DNA of 37,402 nt from CAZEDL01 sp964585245. Lineage in GTDB: Bacteria; Patescibacteriota; Patescibacteriia; Magasanikbacterales; GWA2-37-8. The stretch is taken from the NCBI GenBank assembly GCA_964585245.1, contig CAZPCV010000008.1, positions 1 to 37,402 on the forward strand, in the 5' to 3' direction. The notes beneath the pieces were generated by a model. That model did not search any database, was not told the DNA's origin, and saw only the letters and a program-made list of their open reading frames with translations. The position numbers and the translations under genes are program-made. Below are positions 13,103 to 20,690 of this stretch, one piece after another. How positions within the stretch are numbered: the first letter of the stretch is position 1; every line of letters begins with the position of its first letter.

Positions 13103-14359
13103 TTATATTTTTTTGACAGCAATTTGTTGGAACCCGACAATAAAAATCAACCCAGATAAAAGAATGGTAAACGAAGCTACAATGATCGGGGCCCCCGGGG
13201 TGAGCGAAGCGGCAATAAAACCAGATAAAATCGGCGGAATGGATTGCGCCAGAGCCTGGACACTGGCATTAATACCCAGTACCTCACCCTGTACATCATG
13301 GCCGGCACTTAGGCTGACCTGCCCGGTAATATTGCTTTGTGACAAGCTGATAAAAGTAGCGAGGAACGGTACGATCAGGTACATTTGCCACCAGGCTGTT
13401 GGAATAAAATGAAGCGGCAGTAAGAGAGCCGTAGCGATAAACGTAAAACGCAAAATTTTGGCTGGAGAAAATTTGCCCGACAAACGGCGCACGATGAGCA
13501 TTTGAGCAAGAGCAATACAAATTCCGATTGCTGCAAAATAGCTACCAATCTGACTTTGAGACACGCCGAAACGGCTGATCATGAAAACACTGAAAAAGGT
13601 AGTGTAAAAAGTGAATCCGCCTTGGAAAAAGAAGTTGGCCAAAAATAATATACGCAACCGCACATGTGTCGCGGCCGCCACGATATGCTGGAATGATTGC
13701 TGCCAGTTAATTGTGAGGTGGCGTTTGATCGCTTGGTTGGTTTCTGGAAAAAAACGGAAGACAAACAAAGTGTTTAAGAAACACAACGCGGTGGCAAACC
13801 AAAAAGGTGTGGCCGCACCAAACCACGACACCAAGGTATTGTCAGATAATATCCCACCTAAAAACGGCCCCACAATAAAGCCAACACCAAAAGTTGCCCC
13901 CATCAGGCCGAAATTTTTTACACGATCGGTGGGAGCGCTAACATCGGCAATCGCCGCTTGGGCAATCGCGATATTGCCTCCAGTCAACCCGTCAATGGCG
14001 CGGGCGACAAATAATAAAGGAATACTTTTGACAATAATGCCAAGCGCAAACAGTGCGTACCCGCCGCAGGTGCCAGCCAAACACCAGGCCAGTAATTTTT
14101 TACGACCATACTTGTCGGATAATTGTCCGAGGATGGGGGCTGCTAAAAATTGCATGAACGGAAACACTGCCAATAAAAATCCAAGAGCGATATATCCTTG
14201 GCGCAACGTCCAGCCGACCGGCAGTAGGAAATGCGGCGAGTCAGGGTCCGCCAGTAAAATGGGTATGACCGGGATCAGAATGCCTAAACCCAAAACATCA
14301 ACAAAAACGGTAAATAAAATTAATTTGAAAGAAGATAAAAAACTTAGTGCTTGTTTCAT
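13103..14359 (-). CDS. MFS transporter, TetA-like drug/proton antiporter family (DHA1)
   Basis: 418 residues, about 12 membrane helices. The N-terminus has FVDVLGLGILIPVIPILL, typical of TetA-type DHA1 exporters. Motif A is GQLSDKYGRKKLLAW, and the motif C region is GLMGATFGVGFIVGPFLGGILSD. The central loop between helices 6 and 7 is FFPETNQAIKRHL. Such proteins export drugs or metabolites in exchange for protons; the substrate is not predictable. The gene starts 10 nt after the thiE stop, so it is probably in one transcript with it. Confidence 0.88.
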   Translation of the reverse strand: MKQALSFLSSFKLILFTVFVDVLGLGILIPVIPILLADPDSPHFLLPVGWTLRQGYIALGFLLAVFPFMQFLAAPILGQLSDKYGRKKLLAWCLAGTCGGYALFALGIIVKSIPLLFVARAIDGLTGGNIAIAQAAIADVSAPTDRVKNFGLMGATFGVGFIVGPFLGGILSDNTLVSWFGAATPFWFATALCFLNTLFVFRFFPETNQAIKRHLTINWQQSFQHIVAAATHVRLRILFLANFFFQGGFTFYTTFFSVFMISRFGVSQSQIGSYFAAIGICIALAQMLIVRRLSGKFSPAKILRFTFIATALLLPLHFIPTAWWQMYLIVPFLATFISLSQSNITGQVSLSAGHDVQGEVLGINASVQALAQSIPPILSGFIAASLTPGAPIIVASFTILLSGLIFIVGFQQIAVKKI

Positions 14360-14369
14360 ACGGTATATT

Positions 14370-15086
14370 TTAGAATGAAGAATTTTTGCCTGTGGCTACC
14401 GCCTGCTGTAATTCATGACAGGCTTGTGAAATACTATCTGTCCCAAATAGAGCAGATATAACCGCTACCCCATCAGCCCCAGCGGCGACCACCGTGCTTG
14501 CGTTGTCAGTCCTTATGCCGCCGATGCCTATGAGCGGCACATCTGGCAAAGTGATACGAATATTTGTAATCATCTGTAGGCCCAAAGGAGTCAATTCTGG
14601 TTTGGTCCGAGACGGAAAAACTCCATTTATTCCTAAATAATCTGCACCGGCTGTAACCGCTCTTATTGCCTCTTCCACCGAATGAACTGATATGCCGACT
14701 AATTTTTCTGATCCCAACAACTCACGTGCTTTTTGTATAGGTACATCTGCTTGCCCTAGATGCACCCCGTGAGCATTTATATGTTTCGCTATTTCGATTG
14801 AATCGTTTACAATCAAAGCGGCTCCGTATTCTTTAGCCAAATCCATGAGCGCCGCGCCGATTGATATTAAATCTTCTTCTTCTGCCTTTTTATCACGCAA
14901 CTGGAGAACCTTTACGCCGCTTTCAAAGGCCTCTCTGGCGACTCTTAACACTTTATTTTTGTTCGCATCCATGCTATCCAAGATTCCATAGACATCCCAA
15001 TTTTTTCTTAAAAAACGTGCGCGCTCTATACGTTCTAGCGGTATTGTTTCCAGCCGCTTTCCTATAAATTGATGCTCTATTGACAT
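14370..15086 (-). CDS. thiE: Thiamine-phosphate synthase
   Basis: 238 residues. Joins the HMP pyrophosphate and thiazole phosphate moieties to give thiamine phosphate. TIM-barrel motifs: VLQLRDKKAEEEDL, ALIVNDSIEIAKHINAHGVHLGQADVP, GISVHSVEEAI, ADYLGINGVFPSRTK, and GIGGI near the C-terminus. There is an N-terminal extension of about 30 residues before the barrel (MSIEHQFIGKRLETIPLERI), as in some ThiE proteins with an added helix. Other thi genes are absent here, so precursors may be salvaged. I find no TPP-riboswitch (no CTGAGA-type core) in the roughly 110 nt upstream. Transketolase, encoded nearby, needs the product. Confidence 0.92.
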   Translation of the reverse strand: MSIEHQFIGKRLETIPLERIERARFLRKNWDVYGILDSMDANKNKVLRVAREAFESGVKVLQLRDKKAEEEDLISIGAALMDLAKEYGAALIVNDSIEIAKHINAHGVHLGQADVPIQKARELLGSEKLVGISVHSVEEAIRAVTAGADYLGINGVFPSRTKPELTPLGLQMITNIRITLPDVPLIGIGGIRTDNASTVVAAGADGVAVISALFGTDSISQACHELQQAVATGKNSSF

Positions 15087-15241
15087 AACATTGTCTGTTT
15101 AGGGCCGACTGTAAGCTGGCATACTATCATTTTTTGTCCTAATTATAAAGCGAAACCATGAGTAAATGAAACTCGAATTCGGCCAACATTCCTATGTTTC
15201 CTATTTGAAAATGTTGTTTAGTCATAGGTGTGGGTTGTTTA

Positions 15242-15270
15242 TTGACATATTATAGTAGAATAATTATAAT
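15242..15270 (+). promoter_or_regulatory. Consensus promoter for tRNA-Asn
   Basis: TTGACA (15242-15247), 17-nt spacer, TATAAT (15265-15270): a perfect sigma70 consensus. Predicted start near 15277, about 19 nt before the tRNA. Confidence 0.95.
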
Positions 15271-15295
15271 GTTACCACTTATAATTTAATCAAAT

Positions 15296-15367
15296 TCCGG
15301 GGTAGCGCAGCGGTAGCGCAGTTGGCTGTTAACCAATTGGTCGTGGGTTCGAATCCCACCCCCGGAG
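15296..15367 (+). tRNA. tRNA-Asn (GTT)
   Basis: 72-nt cloverleaf. Acceptor stem TCCGGGG (15296-15302) pairs with CCCCGGA (15360-15366), discriminator G. D-arm GCGC/GCGC. The anticodon loop CTGTTAA has the anticodon GTT at 15328-15330. T-arm GTGGG-TTCGAAT-CCCAC. The 3' CCA is not encoded (CTA follows), so it must be added by a nucleotidyltransferase. Confidence 0.97.
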
Positions 15368-15374
15368 CTAGCAT

Positions 15375-15406
15375 AAAAATGGCTTACATAAGCCATTTTT
15401 ATTTTT
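15375..15406 (+). terminator. Terminator after tRNA-Asn
   Basis: 12-bp perfect stem (arms 15375-15386 and 15389-15400) with a 2-nt apex and a T-rich tail (TTTTTATTTTT). It begins 7 nt past the tRNA. Confidence 0.88.
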
Positions 15407-15507
15407 ACCGGGCATGGGACCTTCGAACCTGTGCAAAAAATAGATGGGCACGTTTTTTGACATATGGTATATTTAGCTTATTATTTTTTCATACTTAAAA
15501 TATATCT

Positions 15508-15693
15508 ATGAAAACACTCGCGTGCGATTTATGCGACGTTACAGCTCAAGGTGAAACGTTTGAAGATTGGATGAAGGCGCTTATGCCTCACTATATGCAA
15601 GCCCACGCCGATGTAATGAATGATCCTAAGCATGGAAAAGAAGAGCAGATGAAATGGATGGCCGAAAACAAAGCACGTTTTGAACAAGCCTAA
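15508..15693 (+). CDS. Small DUF1059-like protein
   Basis: 61 residues. Starts MKTLACDLCDVTAQGETFEDW, with CDLC near the N-terminus and a later HYMQAH. This follows the C...C...H...H layout of DUF1059-type small proteins, whose Cys/His set suggests metal binding. The C-terminus is longer than usual (KHGKEEQMKWMAENKARFEQA). There is no signal or membrane segment. A TTGACA at 15457-15462 lies upstream but lacks a good -10. It is followed 14 nt later by the membrane protein gene, so co-transcription is likely. Function unknown. Confidence 0.75.
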   Translation: MKTLACDLCDVTAQGETFEDWMKALMPHYMQAHADVMNDPKHGKEEQMKWMAENKARFEQA

Positions 15694-15707
15694 AATCTAA
15701 ACGGTCT

Positions 15708-16076
15708 ATGACCACTTTCTATCTACACCTCTTTGAATACCTAGCCATATCGTTTGTGCTTGGGGTAATTTGGCATGTAGCTCTGTTCAAAGACTACTAT
15801 AAGAAACTTGCGATATATTCCAATATTGAAAAACCACTATTTGCGTTTGGGCTTTCGGCGATGCTCCTTCAAGGCATGGTCTTTGCCTATGTCTATTCCT
15901 TAATTCAAAACCCGCTTTTGTTCGGATTAGGAGTCTTTTTGCTTTTGGTTAGTTTTATGGTATTTGCCGAAGCTGGGAAGCAGAAAACTACTTCCTTATC
16001 AGGTTTTGTGCTTATTCAGACTGCCTTCGCTATAATCCAGGCAACGCTGGTTACTTTGGTATTTTCATTTATATAG
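15708..16076 (+). CDS. Small four-helix membrane protein (DUF1761/DUF2177-like)
   Basis: 122 residues with about four transmembrane helices: YLAISFVLGVIWHVALF, then LFAFGLSAMLLQGMVFAYVY, then LFGLGVFLLLVSFMVFAEA, then VLIQTAFAIIQATLVTLVF. The WHVALFKDYYKKL after the first helix resembles the conserved Trp-containing loop of DUF1761/DUF2177 proteins, but the match is from memory and weak. No catalytic residues seen. It lies between the DUF1059-like gene (14 nt) and the DUF1905 gene (9 nt) in one probable transcript. Confidence 0.72.
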   Translation: MTTFYLHLFEYLAISFVLGVIWHVALFKDYYKKLAIYSNIEKPLFAFGLSAMLLQGMVFAYVYSLIQNPLLFGLGVFLLLVSFMVFAEAGKQKTTSLSGFVLIQTAFAIIQATLVTLVFSFI

Positions 16077-16085
16077 TATTTTTCA

Positions 16086-16391
16086 ATGAGCGCAAATAAA
16101 AAAAGCTATACAATATCCTCCACCGTCTTCAAGTGGCAGGGTCAGGCCGGGTGGCATTTTATAAGTATTCCTAAAGAACAATCGGAAGAAATAAAGAAAA
16201 ACTTTGGATCAACTTCGAAAGGGTGGGGTTCGCTCCCCGTAACTGTAACTGTTGGCAAGACGACTTGGAAGACATCAATTTTTCCTGACAAAAAATTAGG
16301 CTGCTATTTACTGCCTTTAAAAGCTATTATACGGAAAAAAGAAGGCATCTTTGAAGGAAGCATGATAAAATTTTCTATCCTTTTTGCATAG
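16086..16391 (+). CDS. DUF1905 family protein
   Basis: 101 residues, soluble. It has the DUF1905 beta-barrel pattern: VFKWQGQAGWHFISIPKEQS, then GWGSLPVTVTVGKTTWKTSI, then FPDKKLGCYLLPLKAIIRKK and EGSMIKFSILF. Family function is unknown. Full-length for the domain; nothing is fused to it. It starts 9 nt after the upstream membrane-protein stop and ends the three-gene run, after which an AT-rich 270-nt gap precedes nhaD. Confidence 0.85.
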   Translation: MSANKKSYTISSTVFKWQGQAGWHFISIPKEQSEEIKKNFGSTSKGWGSLPVTVTVGKTTWKTSIFPDKKLGCYLLPLKAIIRKKEGIFEGSMIKFSILFA

Positions 16392-16550
16392 AAAAATTCA
16401 AACATCATTTAACAGTCGAGTCATTTTTTCCGTGAATCCGACCGATCCCCGTCAGTCTGATTATTATATTTAAAAAAATATAATCAAACCGGGAGTATAA
16501 AACCATTTTTAATTTACTAAAAATACCGAGCGCAAACTAGATACGATGAC

Positions 16551-16578
16551 TTGACTTTTTATAAAAATATGATATTCT
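16551..16578 (+). promoter_or_regulatory. Promoter for nhaD
   Basis: TTGACT (16551-16556), 16-nt spacer, TATTCT (16573-16578). Predicted start near 16585, giving a leader of about 80 nt. The promoter lies in AT-rich native-looking DNA, unlike the gene it serves. Confidence 0.7.
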
Positions 16579-16581
16579 AGG

Positions 16582-16608
16582 CTGATTTTATTTTCGAAAT
16601 GAAATCAG
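16582..16608 (+). promoter_or_regulatory. Hairpin at the start of the nhaD transcript
   Basis: 12-bp stem with one G-T pair: CTGATTTTATTT (16582-16593) against AAATGAAATCAG (16597-16608), TCG apex. It covers the predicted start site and the first bases of the leader, so it could stabilise the RNA or act as an operator. Confidence 0.5.
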
Positions 16609-16664
16609 GCTAAGCACTTTACAATTTAAGAAGGCAAAACTTCTACATGCAAGAAGGAGAACAG

Positions 16665-17954
16665 ATGCTTGCAATCACTCTAATCACGCTCTTTCTCGTC
16701 GGCTACGCCCTCATCGCAATCGAGAGCCTAACCGGCCTCGACAAGGGTGCCACCGCCCTTCTCACCGGCTTTGCACTGTTCGCAGCGATCTCCCTTGGCG
16801 GGCACCACCCCGGCCTCGAAGAGCATCTCGCGCACACCACGCGCGAGATCGCTGAGATCATTCTTTTCCTGCTCGGCGCCATGACCATCGTCGAGATGGT
16901 CTCGCTGTGCGGGGGCTTCGACCTGATCGCCCGGAAGATCGCTTCGCGGAGCAAGCGGAAACTCCTCCTTATTGTCAGCGCGATCGCATTCTTCATGTCC
17001 GCGGTGCTGGACAACCTCACCACGGCAATCGTGATGTACACGATAGTCACCAAGCTGGTCGAGGACAAAGAGGATCGCATGATCTTCGCCGGCATCATCA
17101 TCATCGCCGCCAACAGCGGCGGCGCTTGGTCGCCAGTCGGCGACGTGACCACGACCATGCTCTGGATCGCCGGCAAGGTCAGCGCCCTCAAGCTCGTCAC
17201 GAGCCTTTTCTTGCCAAGCCTCATCAGTCTCACAGTCCCACTCCTCCTCATCATGAAGCATGTGAACGGCACCATCGCGGCCAGAATCGAGGATGAGTCC
17301 GATGAGCGAAACGGCGCGAAGATAATCCTCGCAGTCGGCTTCCTCGGCATCATCAGCGTTCCCCTCGTCAAGGCCACGCTCCATCTTCCGCCATATTTGT
17401 GCATGCTTGGGGCGCTCGGCGTACTCTGGGTCGCGGAAGAGATCCTCTATAAAGGCAAAGCCTGGATCAACGTGTCACAGGCCGACGCCACCGAGGACGA
17501 GAGCGGCCACACCCGCCGCAAGAAGACGCTGGCAAAGGCCCTCGAGAGCGTCGAGATCCCGAGCCTTCTATTCTTCATCGGGATCCTGCTCGCGGTGAAC
17601 GCCCTCGAGAGCGAACACCTGCTGACACAGGGCGCTGAACTTCTCAATCGCCTCTGTGAGGCGAACACGGTCGTCAAGATCCTCGGCGTCATCTCGGCGC
17701 TGCTCGACAACGTGCCACTCACCGCCGCGGCGATCAAGATGTACCGTGAGATCGCGAGCGACAGCCTGTTCTGGCACATGTTGGCACTGTGCGTCGGCAC
17801 CGGCGGGAGCCTGCTCATCATCGGTTCGGCTGCAGGTGTCGTTCTCATGGACAAGGCGAAGATCACCTTCGGGTGGTACCTGAAGCGCTTCACGCTTCCG
17901 ATCCTTGCCGGGTACGCCGCGTCCATCATGGTCCTCCTATTGTCCAACCGCTAA
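16665..17954 (+). CDS. nhaD: Na+/H+ antiporter NhaD
   Basis: 429 residues from the ATG at 16665, chosen because AAGGAG at 16654-16659 sits 5 nt upstream; the ATG at 16647 would lie before that site. An ion-transporter-superfamily membrane protein with about 10-12 helices that expels sodium (or lithium) for protons. Conserved parts: LDNLTTAIVMYTI, NSGGAWSPVGDVTTTMLWI, LDNVPLTAAAIKMY, and the C-terminal GTGGSLLIIGSAAGVVLM. The coding sequence is far richer in GC than the flanking DNA, with C-ending Ile, Leu, Val and Ala codons throughout; the change is abrupt at both ends. This is the strongest sign of lateral transfer in the window. It converges on a CPA1 antiporter gene. Confidence 0.92.
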   Translation: MLAITLITLFLVGYALIAIESLTGLDKGATALLTGFALFAAISLGGHHPGLEEHLAHTTREIAEIILFLLGAMTIVEMVSLCGGFDLIARKIASRSKRKLLLIVSAIAFFMSAVLDNLTTAIVMYTIVTKLVEDKEDRMIFAGIIIIAANSGGAWSPVGDVTTTMLWIAGKVSALKLVTSLFLPSLISLTVPLLLIMKHVNGTIAARIEDESDERNGAKIILAVGFLGIISVPLVKATLHLPPYLCMLGALGVLWVAEEILYKGKAWINVSQADATEDESGHTRRKKTLAKALESVEIPSLLFFIGILLAVNALESEHLLTQGAELLNRLCEANTVVKILGVISALLDNVPLTAAAIKMYREIASDSLFWHMLALCVGTGGSLLIIGSAAGVVLMDKAKITFGWYLKRFTLPILAGYAASIMVLLLSNR

Positions 17955-17985
17955 ACCACTACCAGCGGCCTTCTCAATCTCTCTC

Positions 17986-18041
17986 CCCAAGGTCGCCTGC
18001 CTTTACGCCGAACTCGCTTCGGCACAAAGGCAGGCCTTGGG
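17986..18041 (+). repeat. Long imperfect hairpin after nhaD
   Basis: A 56-nt palindromic element. A 7-bp stem (17986-17992 with 18035-18041), a 3-nt bulge, a 9-bp stem (17996-18004 with 18026-18034), a 2x2 internal loop and a 6-bp stem (18007-18012 with 18018-18023) give 22 pairs and a 5-nt loop. It is GC-rich like nhaD and separate from the terminator that follows. It could be a REP-like or MITE-like unit carried in with the gene. Confidence 0.6.
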
Positions 18042-18047
18042 TGAACT

Positions 18048-18080
18048 AAAAACCCTCTGCAGACACTGCAGAGGGTTTTT
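18048..18080 (+). terminator. Bidirectional terminator between the two antiporter genes
   Basis: 15-bp perfect stem (18048-18062 and 18066-18080), 3-nt loop, with A5 and T5 flanks, so it can end both nhaD (plus) and the CPA1 antiporter gene (minus). Confidence 0.92.
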
Positions 18081-18096
18081 GTTTATTCAAAATACT

Positions 18097-19860
18097 TTAT
18101 TCCATGAAGTACAGCGGGACATGCAAATTCTTAATTTCATTCAGACGGAAATCAAGCATCTTGCGCCCTACAAAAATTGCCGTGACGTTGGTATCAGTTG
18201 TCGCAAGCTCATGAATATTTTCCTGCAAAAAACCAGTTCGAGCCGCAAAAACAAAATCTATTTCGCCCTCTCCCCTATCTTTTAAATCACGGTTAATTTT
18301 AGCAAACTCTGCAGCTGCTTCTTTGCTAATAGTTTCAGCTAGTTCTAAGCTATAATTATCTTCAAGACAGAGCATCACCATCAAGCGTTCAATGCCGTGG
18401 CGTTTCGACCATTCGGCCACCAAAGGAAGACGTCCAATGAACGATCGGCCGCGAGTACCCAGGACCACAATTGGGCTTGGGCCGATATCGGTTTTCTGGA
18501 CATCCGCTATTTCTTCGGCAACTTTCAATTTTTTGGCAATGAGCGGAGTTAGAATCGGTTCAATGATGAGGGTTAAAAGAATTACCCACATGCCGATTGG
18601 GGCAAGTCCACGGATATCGCCAATACCCGCACTCGCAATCGTAATCATGAGCACAGCCGGAATCGCTCCGGTTTCGCGTACGCAAGAAATGAACAGAACA
18701 TCCCGTACTGTCAGACGTTCTTTGCCGAATACGAGCGAAGGGAAAAGGGACAAAAATACTGCCGCTGGACGGATAACCACCATGAAGATGATCGCTGCCA
18801 CAATACCCATACCTGCAAACTCAATAAGTTGACGAGGATCAACAAGCGCACCGAGGAGGATAAAAATCGTCGGCTTAAAGAAGCCGTCGATAATATGATT
18901 AAAAAATCGCTCTGTCTCGTGCAGATGCTCGGTCAAGTTAAACAGTAGACCCGCAATAAACGCTGCGAGGTATCCGCTGCCACCAAACGCCAATGCGATC
19001 GTAAAAATAACCACCGGAATGAACAAGAAAAAAGCTGAATCCGCTTCGAATTCACGCGTATGTGTTTTTTTGAAACGCTGCAAAATTTCCAAAAAGACGT
19101 AGCCGATTGCGCCAAAAATAATCCCAAAAACAACTTGTTTCAGCAAAATAAGACCGCTTTCTGGCGTCAGAATACTGGCATACCAACCACGCAAAGAATC
19201 AAAATTCTTTCCGGCAGTCGCCACCCCTAGAAACGCAACAGTGAGAAGCGTGCCCGTAACATCGGTGACAGCACTTTCAGACACTACAATATCTTTGGTA
19301 GAACGGTTAAAAAAACGAAGTCGCTTCAAAACCGGAATAATCGCCGCCGGATCAGTCGAAGCCAAAACCGCACCCAGGAGCACCGCGACCATAACCGGCA
19401 CCGCTGAGTCAGAAAGTTTGCTAAGCCCAATCACTGTTCCCGAAAACGTTATAGCCGTAAATAGAAGACCAACAAAAGATAGCGCCAAAATTTTACCAAT
19501 TAATTTTTTGAAATTCGTAAATGGTGTCTCAAGTCCACCTCCAAATAAAATAAGTGTTGCACCAAAACCAACCAGCGAATTGAGAATCGCTTCATTTTCA
19601 ATAACTGGCTTCAAAATACCGTGCCCGGCAATACCAAAAAAAATTGCTACCACGAATGATGGCAGCTTGGTAACGGTCGAAATATAAAAAACAATAAAGC
19701 TTAAAACAAATAAAACTGCCACTTGAAAAAATATAAATAGCAGTTCATGCTCGTGGCTATGTTCAAAGAAGTTAAATGCATGGGGCGCAAACTTGCTTAA
19801 TCCTGCCGTTCCGGCTAATGCACAAGCTACCCCTAATAGACGCAACAATACTTGCCTCAT
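18097..19860 (-). CDS. CPA1-type cation/proton antiporter with C-terminal soluble domain
   Basis: 587 residues. An N-terminal signal-like helix and a His-rich loop (HSHEHE) precede the usual 12-13 antiporter helices. The ion-binding core has VLASTDPAAIIPVLKRL and SESAVTDVTGTLLTVAFLG, the Thr-Asp and unwound-helix positions of Na+(K+)/H+ exchangers such as NhaP. Residues about 450-587 form a cytosolic alpha/beta domain (SPIVVLGTRGRSF ... ERLMVMLCLEDNY ... VTAIFVGRKMLDF) resembling a UspA-type nucleotide-binding fold, probably regulatory. It has its own promoter and shares a terminator with nhaD. Whether the ion is Na+ or K+ is open. Confidence 0.88.
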   Translation of the reverse strand: MRQVLLRLLGVACALAGTAGLSKFAPHAFNFFEHSHEHELLFIFFQVAVLFVLSFIVFYISTVTKLPSFVVAIFFGIAGHGILKPVIENEAILNSLVGFGATLILFGGGLETPFTNFKKLIGKILALSFVGLLFTAITFSGTVIGLSKLSDSAVPVMVAVLLGAVLASTDPAAIIPVLKRLRFFNRSTKDIVVSESAVTDVTGTLLTVAFLGVATAGKNFDSLRGWYASILTPESGLILLKQVVFGIIFGAIGYVFLEILQRFKKTHTREFEADSAFFLFIPVVIFTIALAFGGSGYLAAFIAGLLFNLTEHLHETERFFNHIIDGFFKPTIFILLGALVDPRQLIEFAGMGIVAAIIFMVVIRPAAVFLSLFPSLVFGKERLTVRDVLFISCVRETGAIPAVLMITIASAGIGDIRGLAPIGMWVILLTLIIEPILTPLIAKKLKVAEEIADVQKTDIGPSPIVVLGTRGRSFIGRLPLVAEWSKRHGIERLMVMLCLEDNYSLELAETISKEAAAEFAKINRDLKDRGEGEIDFVFAARTGFLQENIHELATTDTNVTAIFVGRKMLDFRLNEIKNLHVPLYFME

Positions 19861-19892
19861 AGGATCGTGTTAAATGTGACTAAAACAGCTAA

Positions 19893-19921
19893 AGTGTACA
19901 TATTTTTGCCATGAGAGTCAA
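19893..19921 (-). promoter_or_regulatory. Promoter for the CPA1 antiporter gene
   Basis: Minus strand: TTGACT (plus 19916-19921), 17-nt spacer, TACACT (plus 19893-19898). It lies 33 nt before the ATG, with no Shine-Dalgarno. Confidence 0.75.
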
Positions 19922-20007
19922 CGAGTTTTTATAATAAAACCCGTAATACCCTGCAATCATGGTGAACAGGGTTGGGCTAATTGAGAGAGGTGCTTTTACA
20001 TTCTAGC

Positions 20008-20036
20008 AAGACAACTTTATCCGGATCTGATATATT
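20008..20036 (+). promoter_or_regulatory. Candidate promoter for the 151-residue membrane protein
   Basis: AAGACA (20008-20013), 17-nt spacer, TATATT (20031-20036). Good -10, weaker -35. Predicted start near 20043. Confidence 0.45.
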
Positions 20037-20086
20037 AAAATGAACCACCCTTTCGTATCACTATTTGCCACAAACTACCGTGTTCT

Positions 20087-20542
20087 ATGAGCAAAAAATT
20101 TCTTTTAGAAATGATTAACATCTTAACCCTGTGTATTATAATTTCAGCTGCTAGCTTGTTTTTTATACAGTCGACCACATGGATTGGACCGCTGCTTATT
20201 GTGCTCGCCTTACTGTGCTTATTGAGTCTAACTATTTTCAAAATACGACTTGCGACAGTAATTCCGGATCTAATTTTTGGCCTCATTGATAACGGCATAC
20301 TTGCTATAATGGCTGTCTTTGGCGGACGTTTTGCAGGTGTTGTCGGCGCCATCTTAGGCGGAGTTGTCGGCAATGCAGTAACAGATGGTATTGCAGGAAT
20401 TTTTGAAGGGTACTATGCGCAAAAAATGCGCAATCAAGCAATTGCTGAAGAAAGGACCATGCTCAAATCGGCGGTCGGCAAAATGGCCGGGTGTTTACTA
20501 GGGGCAGGTTCAGTCTTATCTATCGTCACCCTGCTTACTTAA
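20087..20542 (+). CDS. Membrane protein of unknown function
   Basis: 151 residues with four to five hydrophobic helices: INILTLCIIISAASLFFI, WIGPLLIVLALLCLLSL, then a glycine-rich pair LIDNGILAIMAVFGGRFAG and VVGAILGGVVGNAVTDGIAG. A charged segment (FEGYYAQKMRNQAIAEERTM) comes next, and the last helix is MAGCLLGAGSVLSIVTLL. The glycine-zipper-like centre suggests tight helix packing. I recognise no family. It stands alone between the antiporter and the HAD-like gene. A weak hairpin (20546-20569) follows but lacks a T-tract on the plus strand. Confidence 0.7.
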   Translation: MSKKFLLEMINILTLCIIISAASLFFIQSTTWIGPLLIVLALLCLLSLTIFKIRLATVIPDLIFGLIDNGILAIMAVFGGRFAGVVGAILGGVVGNAVTDGIAGIFEGYYAQKMRNQAIAEERTMLKSAVGKMAGCLLGAGSVLSIVTLLT

Positions 20543-20690
20543 TTTTTTTGTCCGAGCGATTGGACAAAAGTTTCTAGTCACGTCTACCAGTGGATGTGGT
20601 AGAACTATAGAGTAAGCTTTGAAAGTCTTAATTTTAAATTCTCAGAAGAGTTAATACTGAGATATTATTTTACACCACCATATTAAAAGT

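Noticed and set aside
13611..14378. 255-residue plus-strand frame opposite the MFS gene
   Set aside because: It is the complement of the transporter's codons; Lys/Pro/Asn-rich and without domain features, while the minus frame has clear MFS motifs.
15087..15200. TPP riboswitch before thiE
   Set aside because: No CTGAGA-type core or matching helices in the upstream bases.
15457..15507. Promoter for the DUF1059-like gene
   Set aside because: A perfect TTGACA is present at 15457-15462, but no acceptable -10 lies 16-18 nt away.
16463..16496. AT-rich inverted repeat in the gap before nhaD as a terminator or attachment site
   Set aside because: The TTATATTT/AAATATAA stem is weak and pure A/T, without T-tract or flanking direct repeats.
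16703..17404. Long minus-strand open frames inside nhaD (233 and 218 residues)
   Set aside because: They are shadows created by the GC-rich codon use of nhaD; compositions are unlike proteins and no family is recognisable.
20546..20569. Hairpin after the 151-residue membrane protein as a terminator
   Set aside because: The 8-bp stem has no T-tract on the plus strand downstream, so terminator function is not supported.
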